DNA of 51,718 nucleotides from positions 1 to 51,718 of the forward strand of contig JAFIEQ010000010.1 of the NCBI GenBank assembly GCA_020832455.1, given 5' to 3'. The notes beneath the pieces were generated by a model, which had not been told where the DNA came from, searched no databases, and saw only the letters and a list, made by a program, of their open reading frames with translations. Shown here in pieces: positions 34,373-42,624 of the stretch. Positions within the stretch are counted from its first letter, which is position 1. Every line of letters starts with the position of its first letter. The DNA comes from Nitriliruptoraceae bacterium (lineage in GTDB: Bacteria; Actinomycetota; Nitriliruptoria; Nitriliruptorales; Nitriliruptoraceae). The translations under genes were made by a program, and so were the position numbers.

Positions 34373-34693
34373 ATGACGACCCCGACCGACGACAACCCCG
34401 ACCTGCTCACCGTCATCGCCACCATGAAGGCGGCCCCTGGCAAGGAGGACGAACTGCGTGCGGCCCTCGAGGCGGTGATCCCGCCGACCCGACAGGAGGA
34501 TGGCTGCGTCAACTACGACCTGCACGAGAGCGTGGACGAGCCGGGTCTGTTCGCCTTCTACGAGAACTGGGACAGCGTGGCGCACCACGATGCGCACAAC
34601 GGCACGGCCCACCTCGCCGAGCTGCGGGCCGCGCTCGATGGGTTGCTCGACGGCGACGCGCCGGTGGTCGCCCGACTGCGACGCATCGCCTGA
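34373..34693 (+). CDS. Antibiotic biosynthesis monooxygenase (ABM) domain protein
   Basis: 106 aa, a single ferredoxin-like ABM domain: LLTVIATMKAAPGKEDELRAAL, then QEDGCVNYDLHESVDEPGLFAFYENWDS. CAGGAG lies just before the ATG at 34373. ABM proteins include heme- and quinol-acting monooxygenases and YgiN-like enzymes; the nearest resemblance is the YgiN-like quinol monooxygenase type. The context gives no pathway. Confidence 0.88.
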   Translation: MTTPTDDNPDLLTVIATMKAAPGKEDELRAALEAVIPPTRQEDGCVNYDLHESVDEPGLFAFYENWDSVAHHDAHNGTAHLAELRAALDGLLDGDAPVVARLRRIA

Positions 34694-34727
34694 ACCGTCC
34701 CGCGATCCTCGCCGGGCAGGCCGCGAC

Positions 34728-35216
34728 TCAGAGCAGCCGGACCATCGTCCGTGCCCCGTCTGCCGCGTCCCGGACCGCGAACCCCGCCTGCTCGTACAGC
34801 CTCAGTGCGGGGTTGTCGTCCTCCACGCTCAGACTGACCTGCGCGACGCCGGACCAACGCAGCTGCACCAGCATGGCGTCCAGCAGACACCGGCCGGTCC
34901 CGAGGCGCCGGTGGCCCGGGCTCACCGCGATGCTGAGCTCGGGGGTCCGCTCGTCCACGAAGCCGTACCCGTGCGCGTCGGCGGGGAACCGCCGAACCCA
35001 CACGGCCCCGACCGGGGTGTCGCCGCGGCGTGCGACGAGGCCGGCATCACCCGGTCGGCCCCAGCCCTCGACGTAGCGGGCGAGACCGGGTTCCCGCAGG
35101 GCGTCGTCGATCGCGGCCACCTCGGCCGTGTCGCGCCAGAACGCCGCCTCGTGGAGCATCGCGCGCACGAACGGCAGATCCGCGGCGACGACGGGGAGGA
35201 TCGACAGCGCAGGCAT
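34728..35216 (-). CDS. GNAT-family N-acetyltransferase
   Basis: 162 aa from the ATG at 35216. The GNAT core is visible: FVDERTPELSIAVSPGHRRLGTGRCLLDAML (acetyl-CoA loop with RRLGTG) and NPALRLYEQAGFAVRDAADG. Substrate is unknown. It is convergent with the ABM gene, with 34 bases between stops. An upstream ATG in frame (35243) adds an arginine-rich leader and is less likely. Confidence 0.85.
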   Translation of the reverse strand: MPALSILPVVAADLPFVRAMLHEAAFWRDTAEVAAIDDALREPGLARYVEGWGRPGDAGLVARRGDTPVGAVWVRRFPADAHGYGFVDERTPELSIAVSPGHRRLGTGRCLLDAMLVQLRWSGVAQVSLSVEDDNPALRLYEQAGFAVRDAADGARTMVRLL

Positions 35217-35430
35217 GCCGCGGAGTCTGCCACCGCGACGCACCGGCCGGCTCGTGCGGCCGGCCAGGGTCGGCCGGGGTCGGCCGGGGTCGGGTCGGGT
35301 CGGTCAGGGGGCCGGGCCGGCCGGGACCGGCATCGGGGGGGGCGATGCGTGGTGGCGTGACGTGGCGAAGTAGCGTGCGTTCCGGCGCCCTCGACACCCG
35401 GTCGCGGACCGGACCCGTGCGGAGCGGTCG

Positions 35431-35889
35431 ATGCAGATCACGGTCAGTCGGGACATCGACGCGGCACCGGCGGCGGTCTGGGACGTGATCGTCGACATCG
35501 AGGGCTCGCCGGCGGTGCTGTCGGGCGTGCAGCACATCGAGCGGCTCGACGACGCCGAGGACTTCCGCATCGGCACACGCTGGCGGGAGACCCGCACCAT
35601 GTTCGGCAAACAAGCCACCGAGGAGATGCAGGTCACCGCCATCGACCCCGGATCGAGCTACACCGTCACCGCGGTCAACGGCCGCACGACCTACACCTCC
35701 GTGCTCACGGTCGAGGCGCTGGCCGAGGGGCGGTCGCGCCTGATCATGCGCTTCGGGGCGAGCTCGACGGGGGTCGTGACCCGGATCATGGGCGCGACGA
35801 TCGGTCGGTTGTTCCAGGGTGCGAGCCGCCGGGCCCTCGAACGTGACCTGGTGGACATCGCGGCAGCGGCCGAGCAGCCGGTCACCTGA
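35431..35889 (+). CDS. SRPBCC (START-like) protein
   Basis: 152 aa. The pattern matches the SRPBCC/polyketide-cyclase fold: QITVSRDIDAAPAAVWDVIVDIE, then IGTRWRETRTMFGK and a long C-terminal helix (GRLFQGASRRALERDLVDIAAA). These bind hydrophobic ligands; none can be named here. The ATG at 35431 has GGAG about 8 bases before it. The 214-bp region upstream carries GGTCGG-type simple repeats (35269-35310). Confidence 0.8.
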   Translation: MQITVSRDIDAAPAAVWDVIVDIEGSPAVLSGVQHIERLDDAEDFRIGTRWRETRTMFGKQATEEMQVTAIDPGSSYTVTAVNGRTTYTSVLTVEALAEGRSRLIMRFGASSTGVVTRIMGATIGRLFQGASRRALERDLVDIAAAAEQPVT

Positions 35890-36140
35890 TCAGCCGGGAC
35901 CTCGGGCGGGACGGCGCGCAGGTCCGTGTGGCGTCCAGGGACCGCTGGTCGCCGGCGGCATGCGGGTGCTACCGTCGTCGACGGCCGCGGCGCAGGTGCT
36001 GCCTCGCCGTCGGTCGTCCTCGGTCCCCGGATGTGGAGCGGACGTTGCGGGTCCACGGCTGAACCTCGCCGTCGTCGACGCCTCATGCGCGTCGACCGGA
36101 TGCGCGCACCCCATGTGGGTGCGCCACCAAGGACCCTGCC

Positions 36141-37697
36141 GTGCCGTCCGTGCACCTGCGTGGCGTGCGCTACGCCCACTCGTCCGCGACCACCATCCTC
36201 GATGGGGTCGACCTCGACCTGGCCGCCCCCGACCCGGCCGAGTCCCGGGTGTTCACCGGGATCGTCGGGGCGAACGGGGCCGGCAAGTCGACCCTGCTCC
36301 GCCTGATCGCCGGCACGCTGTCGCCGGCGTCCGGCGCGGTGGAGGTCCTGGCTCCCGCGCCACCTCGGCTCGTCGCCCAGGATGTGGACGAGCTGACCGA
36401 CGACGTCCTCGGCTTCTCCTGGCGTTGGGACGGGGCGGCCTCCAAGCTGCGTGCGCGGCTCGGCCTCGACCCCGACGACCTCGTCGAGGGGATGGGCCGC
36501 GGTTGGGGCGCGCTGTCTCCCGGGCAACGCAAGCGCTGGCAGGTCGCCGCGGCGCTGGCCGACGAACCCGACGTCCTGCTGCTCGACCAGCCGACCAACC
36601 ACCTGGACGTCGTCGCGCGGGACCTGCTGGTCGAGACGCTGGCGGACTTCCGGGGGCTCGGGCTCATCGTCAGCCACGATCGTCGGGTGCTGGAACGGCT
36701 CACCTCGCGCACCCTGCGGGTCCACCGGGGGCGACTGGAACTGCACGCCGGCAGCTACGTCGCGGCATCCGAGCGCTGGCGGGCCGACGAAGTGGCCATC
36801 CGTGCCGCCCACGATCGGGCCAGACGCACCGCGGACCGCGAACGCCGGCTACTGGCCGACGTCCGGCGGGACCGTCACAGCGCCGAGGCCGCCCCCCGCC
36901 GGGAGCGACGGCTGGGCGGTGCATCGGAGCCGGACACCCGGGAGGCCGGGCGCAAGTTCGCGCAGCGCAAGGCGGAGGCGGCGCTGGCCCGGCGGGTGAC
37001 CCAGGTCAACGCGCGCGTCGCCCGGGCCGAGGCGTCGGCCGACGCGTTCGAGCTCACGCGCGACCACGGTGGTGACCTCGGGTTCCGCCACCTCGACTCG
37101 GGCCGCCCGGTCCTCGCCCGGATCACCGGCGATGTCGCGCACGCGGGCGGCGAGGTGCTGCTGCGTGACGTCGACCTGGTCCTGCACCGCGGGCAGCGGG
37201 TGCACCTGGCCGGCGTGAACGGGGCGGGGAAGACCACGCTGTTGACGGCGCTGCGGGACGTCCTGGCCGCCACCGCCGAGCAGGTCGGGGTCCTCGCCCA
37301 GCAGGAGGCGGATCCGCGGGCGGTGCTCGCCGAGGTCGCGGCGCTGGAGCCCGGCCAGCGCGGCCGGGTGCTGGGGACCCTGGCGAGCCTTGGCGTCGAT
37401 CCCGACCGGGTGCTGTCCACGGCACGGCCCTCACCCGGCGAGGCGCGCAAACTGGCGCTCGCCCGGTTCCTGTCCGGCTCCGCCAGCGTGCTCGTGCTCG
37501 ATGAGCCGACCAACCACCTCGATCTGTCGTCGATCGAACGGCTCGAGGCGGCGCTGCGGGAGTGGCCGGGTGCGCTCGTGCTGGTCACCCACGACGACGC
37601 GCTCGCGGCGGCGGCCACGGAGCTCACCTGGACCGTGGCCGACGGGCGCGTCGAGGTCGCGGGTCAGGGACGCCAGCCGGGTAGCTGCGAGGCCTGA
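36141..37697 (+). CDS. ABC-F family ATPase
   Basis: 518 aa with two ABC ATPase domains and no membrane segments. Domain 1: Walker A GANGAGKST (43-51), a variant signature LSPGQRKRWQ and Walker B VLLLDQPTNHLD. A basic linker follows (about 210-300). Domain 2: Walker A GVNGAGKTT, signature SPGEARKLALARF and VLVLDEPTNHLD. ABC-F proteins act on ribosomes to relieve stalling, and some give antibiotic resistance. The middle linker is short and Arg-rich with poor similarity to named resistance members, so a specific drug cannot be assigned. Its end overlaps the convergent DUF1801 gene by 34 bp. Confidence 0.9.
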   Translation: MPSVHLRGVRYAHSSATTILDGVDLDLAAPDPAESRVFTGIVGANGAGKSTLLRLIAGTLSPASGAVEVLAPAPPRLVAQDVDELTDDVLGFSWRWDGAASKLRARLGLDPDDLVEGMGRGWGALSPGQRKRWQVAAALADEPDVLLLDQPTNHLDVVARDLLVETLADFRGLGLIVSHDRRVLERLTSRTLRVHRGRLELHAGSYVAASERWRADEVAIRAAHDRARRTADRERRLLADVRRDRHSAEAAPRRERRLGGASEPDTREAGRKFAQRKAEAALARRVTQVNARVARAEASADAFELTRDHGGDLGFRHLDSGRPVLARITGDVAHAGGEVLLRDVDLVLHRGQRVHLAGVNGAGKTTLLTALRDVLAATAEQVGVLAQQEADPRAVLAEVAALEPGQRGRVLGTLASLGVDPDRVLSTARPSPGEARKLALARFLSGSASVLVLDEPTNHLDLSSIERLEAALREWPGALVLVTHDDALAAAATELTWTVADGRVEVAGQGRQPGSCEA

Positions 37698-38104
37698 CGG
37701 ATCCAGTCCGCGAGCTGATCCGTGGCCACCTCGTCGTCCTCGTGGAGGTGGACGAAACGGGCCGTGGGGTCCTTGGAGCCGACCGGTGGCATCGGCTCGA
37801 GATCGACGCCGTCGAAGAAGGTGACCTTGATGTACCGCGTGAAGCAGTGGTAGCTGATGAACCAGCCCTGGCCGGGTCGGCCGTAGAACGGCGAGTTCCA
37901 CCGCATGAACCGCTCGACGTCCGGCACCGTGCGCGCGATCAGCTCGTCGAGCTGCTGGCCGGCCGCGGACTTCCACCCCGGCATCGCCGCGATGTAGGCC
38001 TGCACCGGCGCGTCACCATCACCCTTCGGGATCTGCGGGTTGCCGCCGGAGAGCAGCTTCGGACCGTCGCTGGTGGTGTCGGCGGACACCTCGTCGGTGG
38101 TCAT
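37664..38104 (-). CDS. DUF1801 family protein 1
   Basis: 146 aa. The DUF1801 (YdhG-like) pattern is visible: PVQAYIAAMPGWKSAAGQQLDELIARTVPDVERFMRWNSPFYG in the first half and TRYIKVTFFDGVDLEP in the second. The ATG overlaps the stop of the upstream DUF1801 gene by 4 bases (ATGA), so translation is coupled. Function is unknown; the fold is iron-chaperone-like in one characterised branch. Confidence 0.85.
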   Translation of the reverse strand: MTTDEVSADTTSDGPKLLSGGNPQIPKGDGDAPVQAYIAAMPGWKSAAGQQLDELIARTVPDVERFMRWNSPFYGRPGQGWFISYHCFTRYIKVTFFDGVDLEPMPPVGSKDPTARFVHLHEDDEVATDQLADWIRQASQLPGWRP

Positions 38105-38520
38105 GGGGTCCTCTTCCTCGGCGCACGCTTGGCCGACCTGGTCGCGGTGTTGAGCGCGGCGGCCTCGCGGATCAGCGCGGACAGGGCGGCCGCGTCGGGA
38201 ACGTCGGCCTCCGACAGGTCGATGGCACGGCGCGTGTTGCCCTCGAGGCTCGCGTTGAACAAGCCGGTCGGGTCCTCGAGCGATGCACCCTTGGCGAAGG
38301 TCAGCTTCACCTTGTCCCGGTAGGTCTCGCCGGTGCAGATGATGCCGTCGTGGGACCAGACGGGCACGCCGCGCCACTTCCACTCCTCGACGATGTCCGG
38401 CACGGCGTCGAGGATGAGCTGGCGCAGCCGGGCCAGGGTCGCGCCGCGCCAGTCGTCGAGTTCCGCGATGCGCGCGTCGATCTGCGCCGAGGCGTCCTCG
38501 GAGCCCGCGGTGGTCATCAT
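38101..38520 (-). CDS. DUF1801 family protein 2
   Basis: 139 aa. It shares the core of its neighbour: RIAELDDWRGATLARLRQLILDAVPDIVEEWKWRGVPVWSHDG, then YRDKVKLTFAKGASL. The two genes are paralogues arranged in tandem with a 4-bp overlap. An internal second Met (38517) is an alternative start. A methyltransferase gene is divergent. Confidence 0.85.
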   Translation of the reverse strand: MMTTAGSEDASAQIDARIAELDDWRGATLARLRQLILDAVPDIVEEWKWRGVPVWSHDGIICTGETYRDKVKLTFAKGASLEDPTGLFNASLEGNTRRAIDLSEADVPDAAALSALIREAAALNTATRSAKRAPRKRTP

Positions 38521-38614
38521 CGTGCTCCTCGCCAGCCCGTGGCGATGGACGCTAGTCGGCCCGCGCCGTGCGCCCCTACGCTGCCGACCCCGCCGACGAG
38601 CGCAGGAGCCACCG

Positions 38615-39250
38615 GTGACCGATGCATCGACGGACGCGACGGCGAGCCACTGGGACGAGGTCTACGCGACCAAGGATCCGGCCGAGGTCAGCTGGTTCCA
38701 GCGCACGCCGGCGATGTCCCACCGGCTCGTGGCCGAGCTCGAACCGCCCCCGAGCTCGCTGATCGACGTCGGTGCCGGCGCCTCGGTGTTCGTCGACGAG
38801 CTGCTCGATGCCGACACGGTCGAGGTGGCGGTCCTCGACGTCGCGGCGCGGGCGCTCGACGTCGTACGTGACCGGCTCGGCGAGCGTGCGGACGCGGTCG
38901 AGTTCATCACCGCGGACGTGCGCGGCTTCGCGCCGGCGCGGACCTACGACGTGTGGCACGACCGGGCGGTGTTCCACTTCCTGACGGACCCGGCCGACCA
39001 GCAGCGCTACGTCGAGGTGGCCGCCCGCGCCGTCACCCCCGGGGGAGCGGCCGTCATCGGCTCCTTCGCCCCCGACGGGCCCACGCAGTGCTCCGGGCTC
39101 GAGACGTTGCGGCTGCATCCGGACGACCTCGCGGAGCGGTTCGCGCCCTGGTTCCACCTGGCGCGCGCCGAACGCGAGGTGCACCGCACGCCGTGGGATG
39201 CGGAGCAGGCCTTCACCTGGGTCGTGTTGCGGCGCGTCGCCGCGGCCTGA
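38615..39250 (+). CDS. Class I SAM-dependent methyltransferase
   Basis: 211 aa from the GTG at 38615, with CAGGAG upstream. HWDEVYATKDPAEVSWFQ at the N-terminus and the SAM-binding glycine loop LIDVGAGAS (about 49-57) are visible, followed by VAVLDVA and YDVWHDRAVFHFL. The N-terminal pattern is common in small methyltransferases with unknown acceptor. Divergent from the DUF1801 pair. The stop is 21 bases before the 72-bp repeat. Confidence 0.88.
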   Translation: MTDASTDATASHWDEVYATKDPAEVSWFQRTPAMSHRLVAELEPPPSSLIDVGAGASVFVDELLDADTVEVAVLDVAARALDVVRDRLGERADAVEFITADVRGFAPARTYDVWHDRAVFHFLTDPADQQRYVEVAARAVTPGGAAVIGSFAPDGPTQCSGLETLRLHPDDLAERFAPWFHLARAEREVHRTPWDAEQAFTWVVLRRVAAA

Positions 39251-39271
39251 ACCGCAGGGCGGCGGCGCGTG

Positions 39272-39458
39272 GGTGCGAGAACTGGTGCGCTGGTGGTCGG
39301 TACTCGCATCCGAGGGGCGTGTGGGCTGCCTCGCCGGCCGATCGGTGCGAGGACTGGTGCGCTGGTGGTCGGTACTCGCATCCGAGTGGCGCGTGCGCTG
39401 GCTCGACGGCCGATCGGTGCGAGGACTGGTGCGCCGCCCGACCGGTTCTCGCACCGCA
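39272..39458. repeat. 72-bp tandem repeat array with internal dyads
   Basis: Two full copies of a 72-bp unit (39272-39343 and 39344-39415) and a partial third (from 39416). Each starts GGTGCGAG(A/G)ACTGGTGCGC and contains GGTACTCGCATCCGAG, so each unit can fold GGTGCGAG against CTCGCATC. The array as a whole is bracketed by a perfect 11-bp inverted pair, GGTGCGAGAAC (39272-39282) and GTTCTCGCACC (39443-39453). Bases 39251-39601 contain no gene; 72 bp is in-frame, but none of the six readings has coding character. Confidence 0.88.
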
Positions 39459-39601
39459 GGCCGGCGGTGGATCGGGTGGGTGGTGCGCCGTGGGGCGGCA
39501 CCGGTGCGCGCGGCGGAGCGGCTGCCACGCCGCTCCGGACGGTCCCATGGTGTCCGGGATCGCCTCTTCCCAGCTGGGCGTCGGTCGGTCAGACTGCGCC
39601 C

Positions 39602-40009
39602 ATGGATCCCACCCCGCGCGAGGCGCTGCCCTACACCGATGACGATGTCGCCGATGCCACGCGACGCCTGCGCGAGATGTGCGCGGAGCTCCCGGAGGTT
39701 ACCGAGCGGGTCAGCCACGGTGCGGTGACGTTCTTCGTGCGAGAGAAGCGGGTCGTGGCCTACCTCAGCGACGACCACCACGGCGACGGCCGGCTGGCGC
39801 TGGTCGCGGCCGCACCCGAGGGGGTGCAGGCCGAGCTGATCGCGACCGACCCGGAGCGCTTCTTCCGCCCGCCCTACGTCGGGCACCGCGGGTGGATCGG
39901 GCTCCGGCTCGATCTGGACGTCGACTGGGACGAGGTCCGGGGTGTGCTGCACGACTCGTACCGCAAGGTCGCTCCCGTGACGCTCGTGCGGATGCTCGAC
40001 GAGCCGTGA
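39602..40009 (+). CDS. MmcQ/YjbR family protein
   Basis: 135 aa from the ATG at 39602. It has the YjbR core: RLREMCAELPEVTERVSHGAVTFFVREKRVVAYLSDDHHGDGRLALVAAAP, then a C-terminal ERFFRPPYVGHRGWIGLRLD with the usual VGHRGW motif. This family has a double-wing DNA-binding-like fold but no established function. It lies between the tandem repeat and the toxin locus. Confidence 0.85.
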   Translation: MDPTPREALPYTDDDVADATRRLREMCAELPEVTERVSHGAVTFFVREKRVVAYLSDDHHGDGRLALVAAAPEGVQAELIATDPERFFRPPYVGHRGWIGLRLDLDVDWDEVRGVLHDSYRKVAPVTLVRMLDEP

Positions 40010-40109
40010 CCGCAGTGCTGTCCCCAGTTCGTGATGTCCGGGCGCGACGCGATAGCTCGTTCCATGTATTCTCATGCTATCCGAACGAGCAACGCGACGG
40101 GGATCGCCG

Positions 40110-40424
40110 GTGTCCATGGGGTTGTGGGAACGGGCGCGGTGGCACGCGCATCGCGCGGAGCGGTTGGCCGAGCTCGCCGCGGAGGTGCGGGCACGAGCGG
40201 AGCGGGTCGCCGGTCTGCTCGACCACTCGGCGGTCGAGGTGGCGCGCTCGTCGTGGGTCGGTCCGGCAGCCGACGGGGCGCACGATCAGCTCGCCACGCA
40301 GCGCGCACGGCTGCGCCGACTGGCCGCTCGGTTGCTCGATGAGTCGGCCGCGATCGACGCGGCCGCGGAGCGCGAGCGCTCGACCGCGGCGGAGCTGCGT
40401 CGTATGGCGCAGGTGGCGGCATGA
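40110..40424 (+). CDS. WXG100-like protein of the toxin locus
   Basis: 104 aa from the GTG at 40110, with GGGGA seven bases upstream; ATG at 40074 or 40116 are alternatives. It is almost wholly helical, with a W-V-G motif at residues 49-51 (SSWVGPAADGA) between two long helices, the layout of WXG100 proteins that pair with type VII secreted effectors. Its stop overlaps the ATG of the effector gene (ATGA), so the two are coupled. Role inferred: partner or export chaperone of the toxin protein. The promoter region (40049-40080) is AT-rich for this genome. Confidence 0.72.
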   Translation: MSMGLWERARWHAHRAERLAELAAEVRARAERVAGLLDHSAVEVARSSWVGPAADGAHDQLATQRARLRRLAARLLDESAAIDAAAERERSTAAELRRMAQVAA

Positions 40425-41428
40425 GCGTGGCGGTGCAGGCGGATCCGCAGGCGTTGGTCACGGTCGAGCGGGCGGCGGGCTCCTCGCTCGCGCAGGGTCG
40501 TGGGCTGGTCCGGGAGCTCGATGAGCTGTTCGCCCGGGCCGGACATCCCTCGTCGGTGCCGAGCGAACTGGCCGAGGTCGTCGCCTGGATCGACACGTTC
40601 GAGGTAGAGGTCGCCGCCCACCGGCGCGCGCTGCTGTCGGCGGACACCCTCGCGCTGCAGCCCTCGCTCTCGCAGGTCACCTGGGTGGATGGCCGGCAGG
40701 TCTGTGTACCGCTCCCGCCGATCCCGCCGCCCGCCCTGAACGCCGCTGGCCCCGCGGCGTCCTCCGGGCCCTCGGGGCAGGGGTCGAGTTGGGCGCACCG
40801 GCTCGGGCAGGGCGCCTGGAACGAGTTGCTGGCCACCGCCCGGATGGTCCGCGACCTGCTGCCGGTGGCGTCACGTCATCAGGACAGCGCACCGGGCGCG
40901 TGGCACGAGTTCGGTCTCGGGCTGTGGCAGCTCGCGAGCGAGCCCTCACAGCTGCCCGCACGGCTGCTCGACCTCGAGACCCTGGAACGTGAGGGCGGCT
41001 GGTACTGGACCGGCGGGATGCTCGCCGGCGCCGCCGGCGGTAAGGGCATCAACCGCGCCACCGGACCCACCGGCCGCAACCGATCAGGCAACTCCGGCAC
41101 GGGAGGCCAGGCGGGAGCCGCGGCTGCGGCGCGCGCCTCCACCCGTCTCGAGGAGCTGCTGATGCCGGGAGGACGTCCCATCGGCAGGCGATCGCCCCGA
41201 GGGCGTGAGGGTGTCAGGCAGGTCTCGGAACAGCAACTCCGAGATCTGCACATCCAGCTCCGCGCTCTGGCCGGGTCCAACCGACGGGCGTCGAACGGCG
41301 CTCTGCTCTACTCGTTGCCGGACGGGCGTGTCGTGACGTATCGGGCCCGGTCCGCCACGGACGGCCGCCCGGTTCTTGATATCCGTCCTCGATTCAGAGA
41401 GGTTGAGAAGGTCCATGTGCTCCCTTGA
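40421..41428 (+). CDS. Polymorphic toxin-like effector
   Basis: 335 aa. Residues 1-100 are helical (an ESX-like head). A proline segment LPPIPPPALN (98-107) follows, then a helical middle and a hydrophobic glycine patch (GGMLAGAAGGKGI, 198-210), and a Gly/Ala/Ser linker to about 245. The last 70 residues form a separate basic domain (LRDLHIQLRALAGSNRRASNG, LPDGRVVTYRARS, ending VEKVHVLP). This head-linker-tip plan is typical of polymorphic toxins, with the tip as the toxic part. The tip is not one I can name; its size and YSLPDGRVVTYR beta segment would suit a small nuclease. Secretion by a type VII system is inferred, as no secretion genes are here. An immunity gene overlaps its end. Confidence 0.7.
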   Translation: MSVAVQADPQALVTVERAAGSSLAQGRGLVRELDELFARAGHPSSVPSELAEVVAWIDTFEVEVAAHRRALLSADTLALQPSLSQVTWVDGRQVCVPLPPIPPPALNAAGPAASSGPSGQGSSWAHRLGQGAWNELLATARMVRDLLPVASRHQDSAPGAWHEFGLGLWQLASEPSQLPARLLDLETLEREGGWYWTGGMLAGAAGGKGINRATGPTGRNRSGNSGTGGQAGAAAAARASTRLEELLMPGGRPIGRRSPRGREGVRQVSEQQLRDLHIQLRALAGSNRRASNGALLYSLPDGRVVTYRARSATDGRPVLDIRPRFREVEKVHVLP

Positions 41429-42032
41429 GAACCTCCGAATCGTGCGTGAGTACGTGCTGATGCGGTGCAGCGACGGTGACATCCTGCTCTGGTCCGTCAT
41501 CGACGACCTGGCCCGAGATGGGTGTCCAGAGCACCGCATCGTCGAGGTCCTGTCTGAGCTCGAAACGGACGGACTCATCGAACTGATCGATGACACGAAC
41601 GCGCAGTTCCGACCGTCCGAACCGAGTCCCGAGGAGCTTCAGGACGTCGTCGCGTCCCTCACCGTGGGTGGCGGACTCGACATCGTCGGGAACTGGTGGC
41701 TGCGACCGACCGAGCTCGGGATCGTGACCGCGAACGACCTGCTCGAGCGGGACATCGTCCGCACGTGCATGCTGCGTTCGGTGCGTGATCGACCGATGAG
41801 TCTCGGTGATCTCCTGACCGTCTGTTCCGGCGAGATACCGAACGATGGGATGACGGCGCTGCGCCAACTGCTAGATGATCAGCTGCTCGCCGCGGCGGAC
41901 GTCGCCTTCGACGATCTCCCGTCCAGCTCGACCGAGCCGGGAGCCTGGCTGGATGCGTCGGCACGGCTCACCGCGCAGGGCCAGCGCTGGCTCGAAGTGT
42001 TCGGCGTCGGGTCAGAACCCGACCTCGACTGA
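41415..42032 (+). CDS. Candidate immunity protein 1
   Basis: 205 aa. The ATG at 41415 lies inside the effector gene and overlaps its stop by 14 bases. The protein is acidic. It appears to contain two winged-helix-like halves (ENLRIVREYVLMRCSDGDILLWSVIDDLAR ... VLSELETDGLIELID; and DIVRTCMLRSVRDRPMSLGDLLTV ... LRQLLDDQLLAAADV), with a closing LTAQGQRWLEVF. Such a stand-alone acidic protein directly after a toxin tip is the usual immunity position. Base composition is less GC-rich than the neighbouring genes. Function is inferred from context only. Confidence 0.65.
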   Translation: MCSLENLRIVREYVLMRCSDGDILLWSVIDDLARDGCPEHRIVEVLSELETDGLIELIDDTNAQFRPSEPSPEELQDVVASLTVGGGLDIVGNWWLRPTELGIVTANDLLERDIVRTCMLRSVRDRPMSLGDLLTVCSGEIPNDGMTALRQLLDDQLLAAADVAFDDLPSSSTEPGAWLDASARLTAQGQRWLEVFGVGSEPDLD

Positions 42033-42098
42033 GCCAGCCGCGTGCTCGAGATCCATCTTCCCTTCGATGGCATCGAGAAGATGCATGTCGCTCCCTGA
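42033..42098 (+). pseudogene. Remnant of a second toxin C-terminus
   Basis: The short frame from 42042 reads VLEIHLPFDGIEKMHVAP then stop (TGA 42096-42098). It aligns without gaps to the last 18 residues of the effector at 40421 (VLDIRPRFREVEKVHVLP): 9 of 18 identical and four more conservative. No start codon or toxin body precedes it; it begins directly after the TGA of immunity gene 1. This is what is left of a second toxin tip, displaced by recombination. Confidence 0.75.
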
Positions 42099-42588
42099 AG
42101 TGGAACGGCCGCGTGAGATGCTCTTGGACACCCTGGTGTACGACGACTCGATGGTGTGGGGGCTGTCTCGTGCGGGGGAGTCCTTCTCACGGATCGAGAC
42201 CGACGTGCTCCTGGAGGAAGTGCGGCCGCTGATCGCTGCGGGGTGGATGCGCCTTCGTCACGCAGAACCCGGTGCGACCGAGTTCCGTGACGTCCCGGCC
42301 GAGCAGATCGATGTGATGGAGGCGGCGATGGAAGACACGATCTCCGCGGCGCGGGTGCGGGAGCTGGTCGTGGCGCGGGAGGGGGTCGCGCTGGACGAGG
42401 TGGTTGGTCCGGTGGTGGCGCGTGGTTGGGTGGCGGTGGCCCGGGGCGGGGAGCCGCTCGGGACCGGGCCGCAGGTGGCAGACCTCGCCGATGCGTGGGT
42501 GGTCGACGAACACGACGACAGCTCGGCGTTCGTCACCACCGACGAGGGCCGCCGCTGGTTCCGCGACAACATCAGTGACGCGACGTGA
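42085..42588 (+). CDS. Candidate immunity protein 2
   Basis: 167 aa. The ATG at 42085 overlaps the end of the toxin-tail remnant by 14 bases, exactly as immunity gene 1 overlaps the intact effector. It is acidic, with helical winged-helix-like patterns (RIETDVLLEEVRPLIAAGWMRLRH; ARVRELVVAREGVALDEVVGPVVARGWVAVARG) and an ending FVTTDEGRRWFRDN that recalls the LTAQGQRWLEVF end of protein 1. The two are probably distant relatives. It may protect against a toxin no longer encoded here, or provide immunity against a rival's toxin. Confidence 0.65.
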   Translation: MSLPEVERPREMLLDTLVYDDSMVWGLSRAGESFSRIETDVLLEEVRPLIAAGWMRLRHAEPGATEFRDVPAEQIDVMEAAMEDTISAARVRELVVAREGVALDEVVGPVVARGWVAVARGGEPLGTGPQVADLADAWVVDEHDDSSAFVTTDEGRRWFRDNISDAT

Positions 42589-42624
42589 GCTGAGCGACGC
42601 GCGGACCGGTGGTCCCGGCGAACG

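Noticed and set aside
39272..39458. CRISPR array
   Set aside because: The units are contiguous 72-bp repeats without unique spacers, and no cas gene is near.
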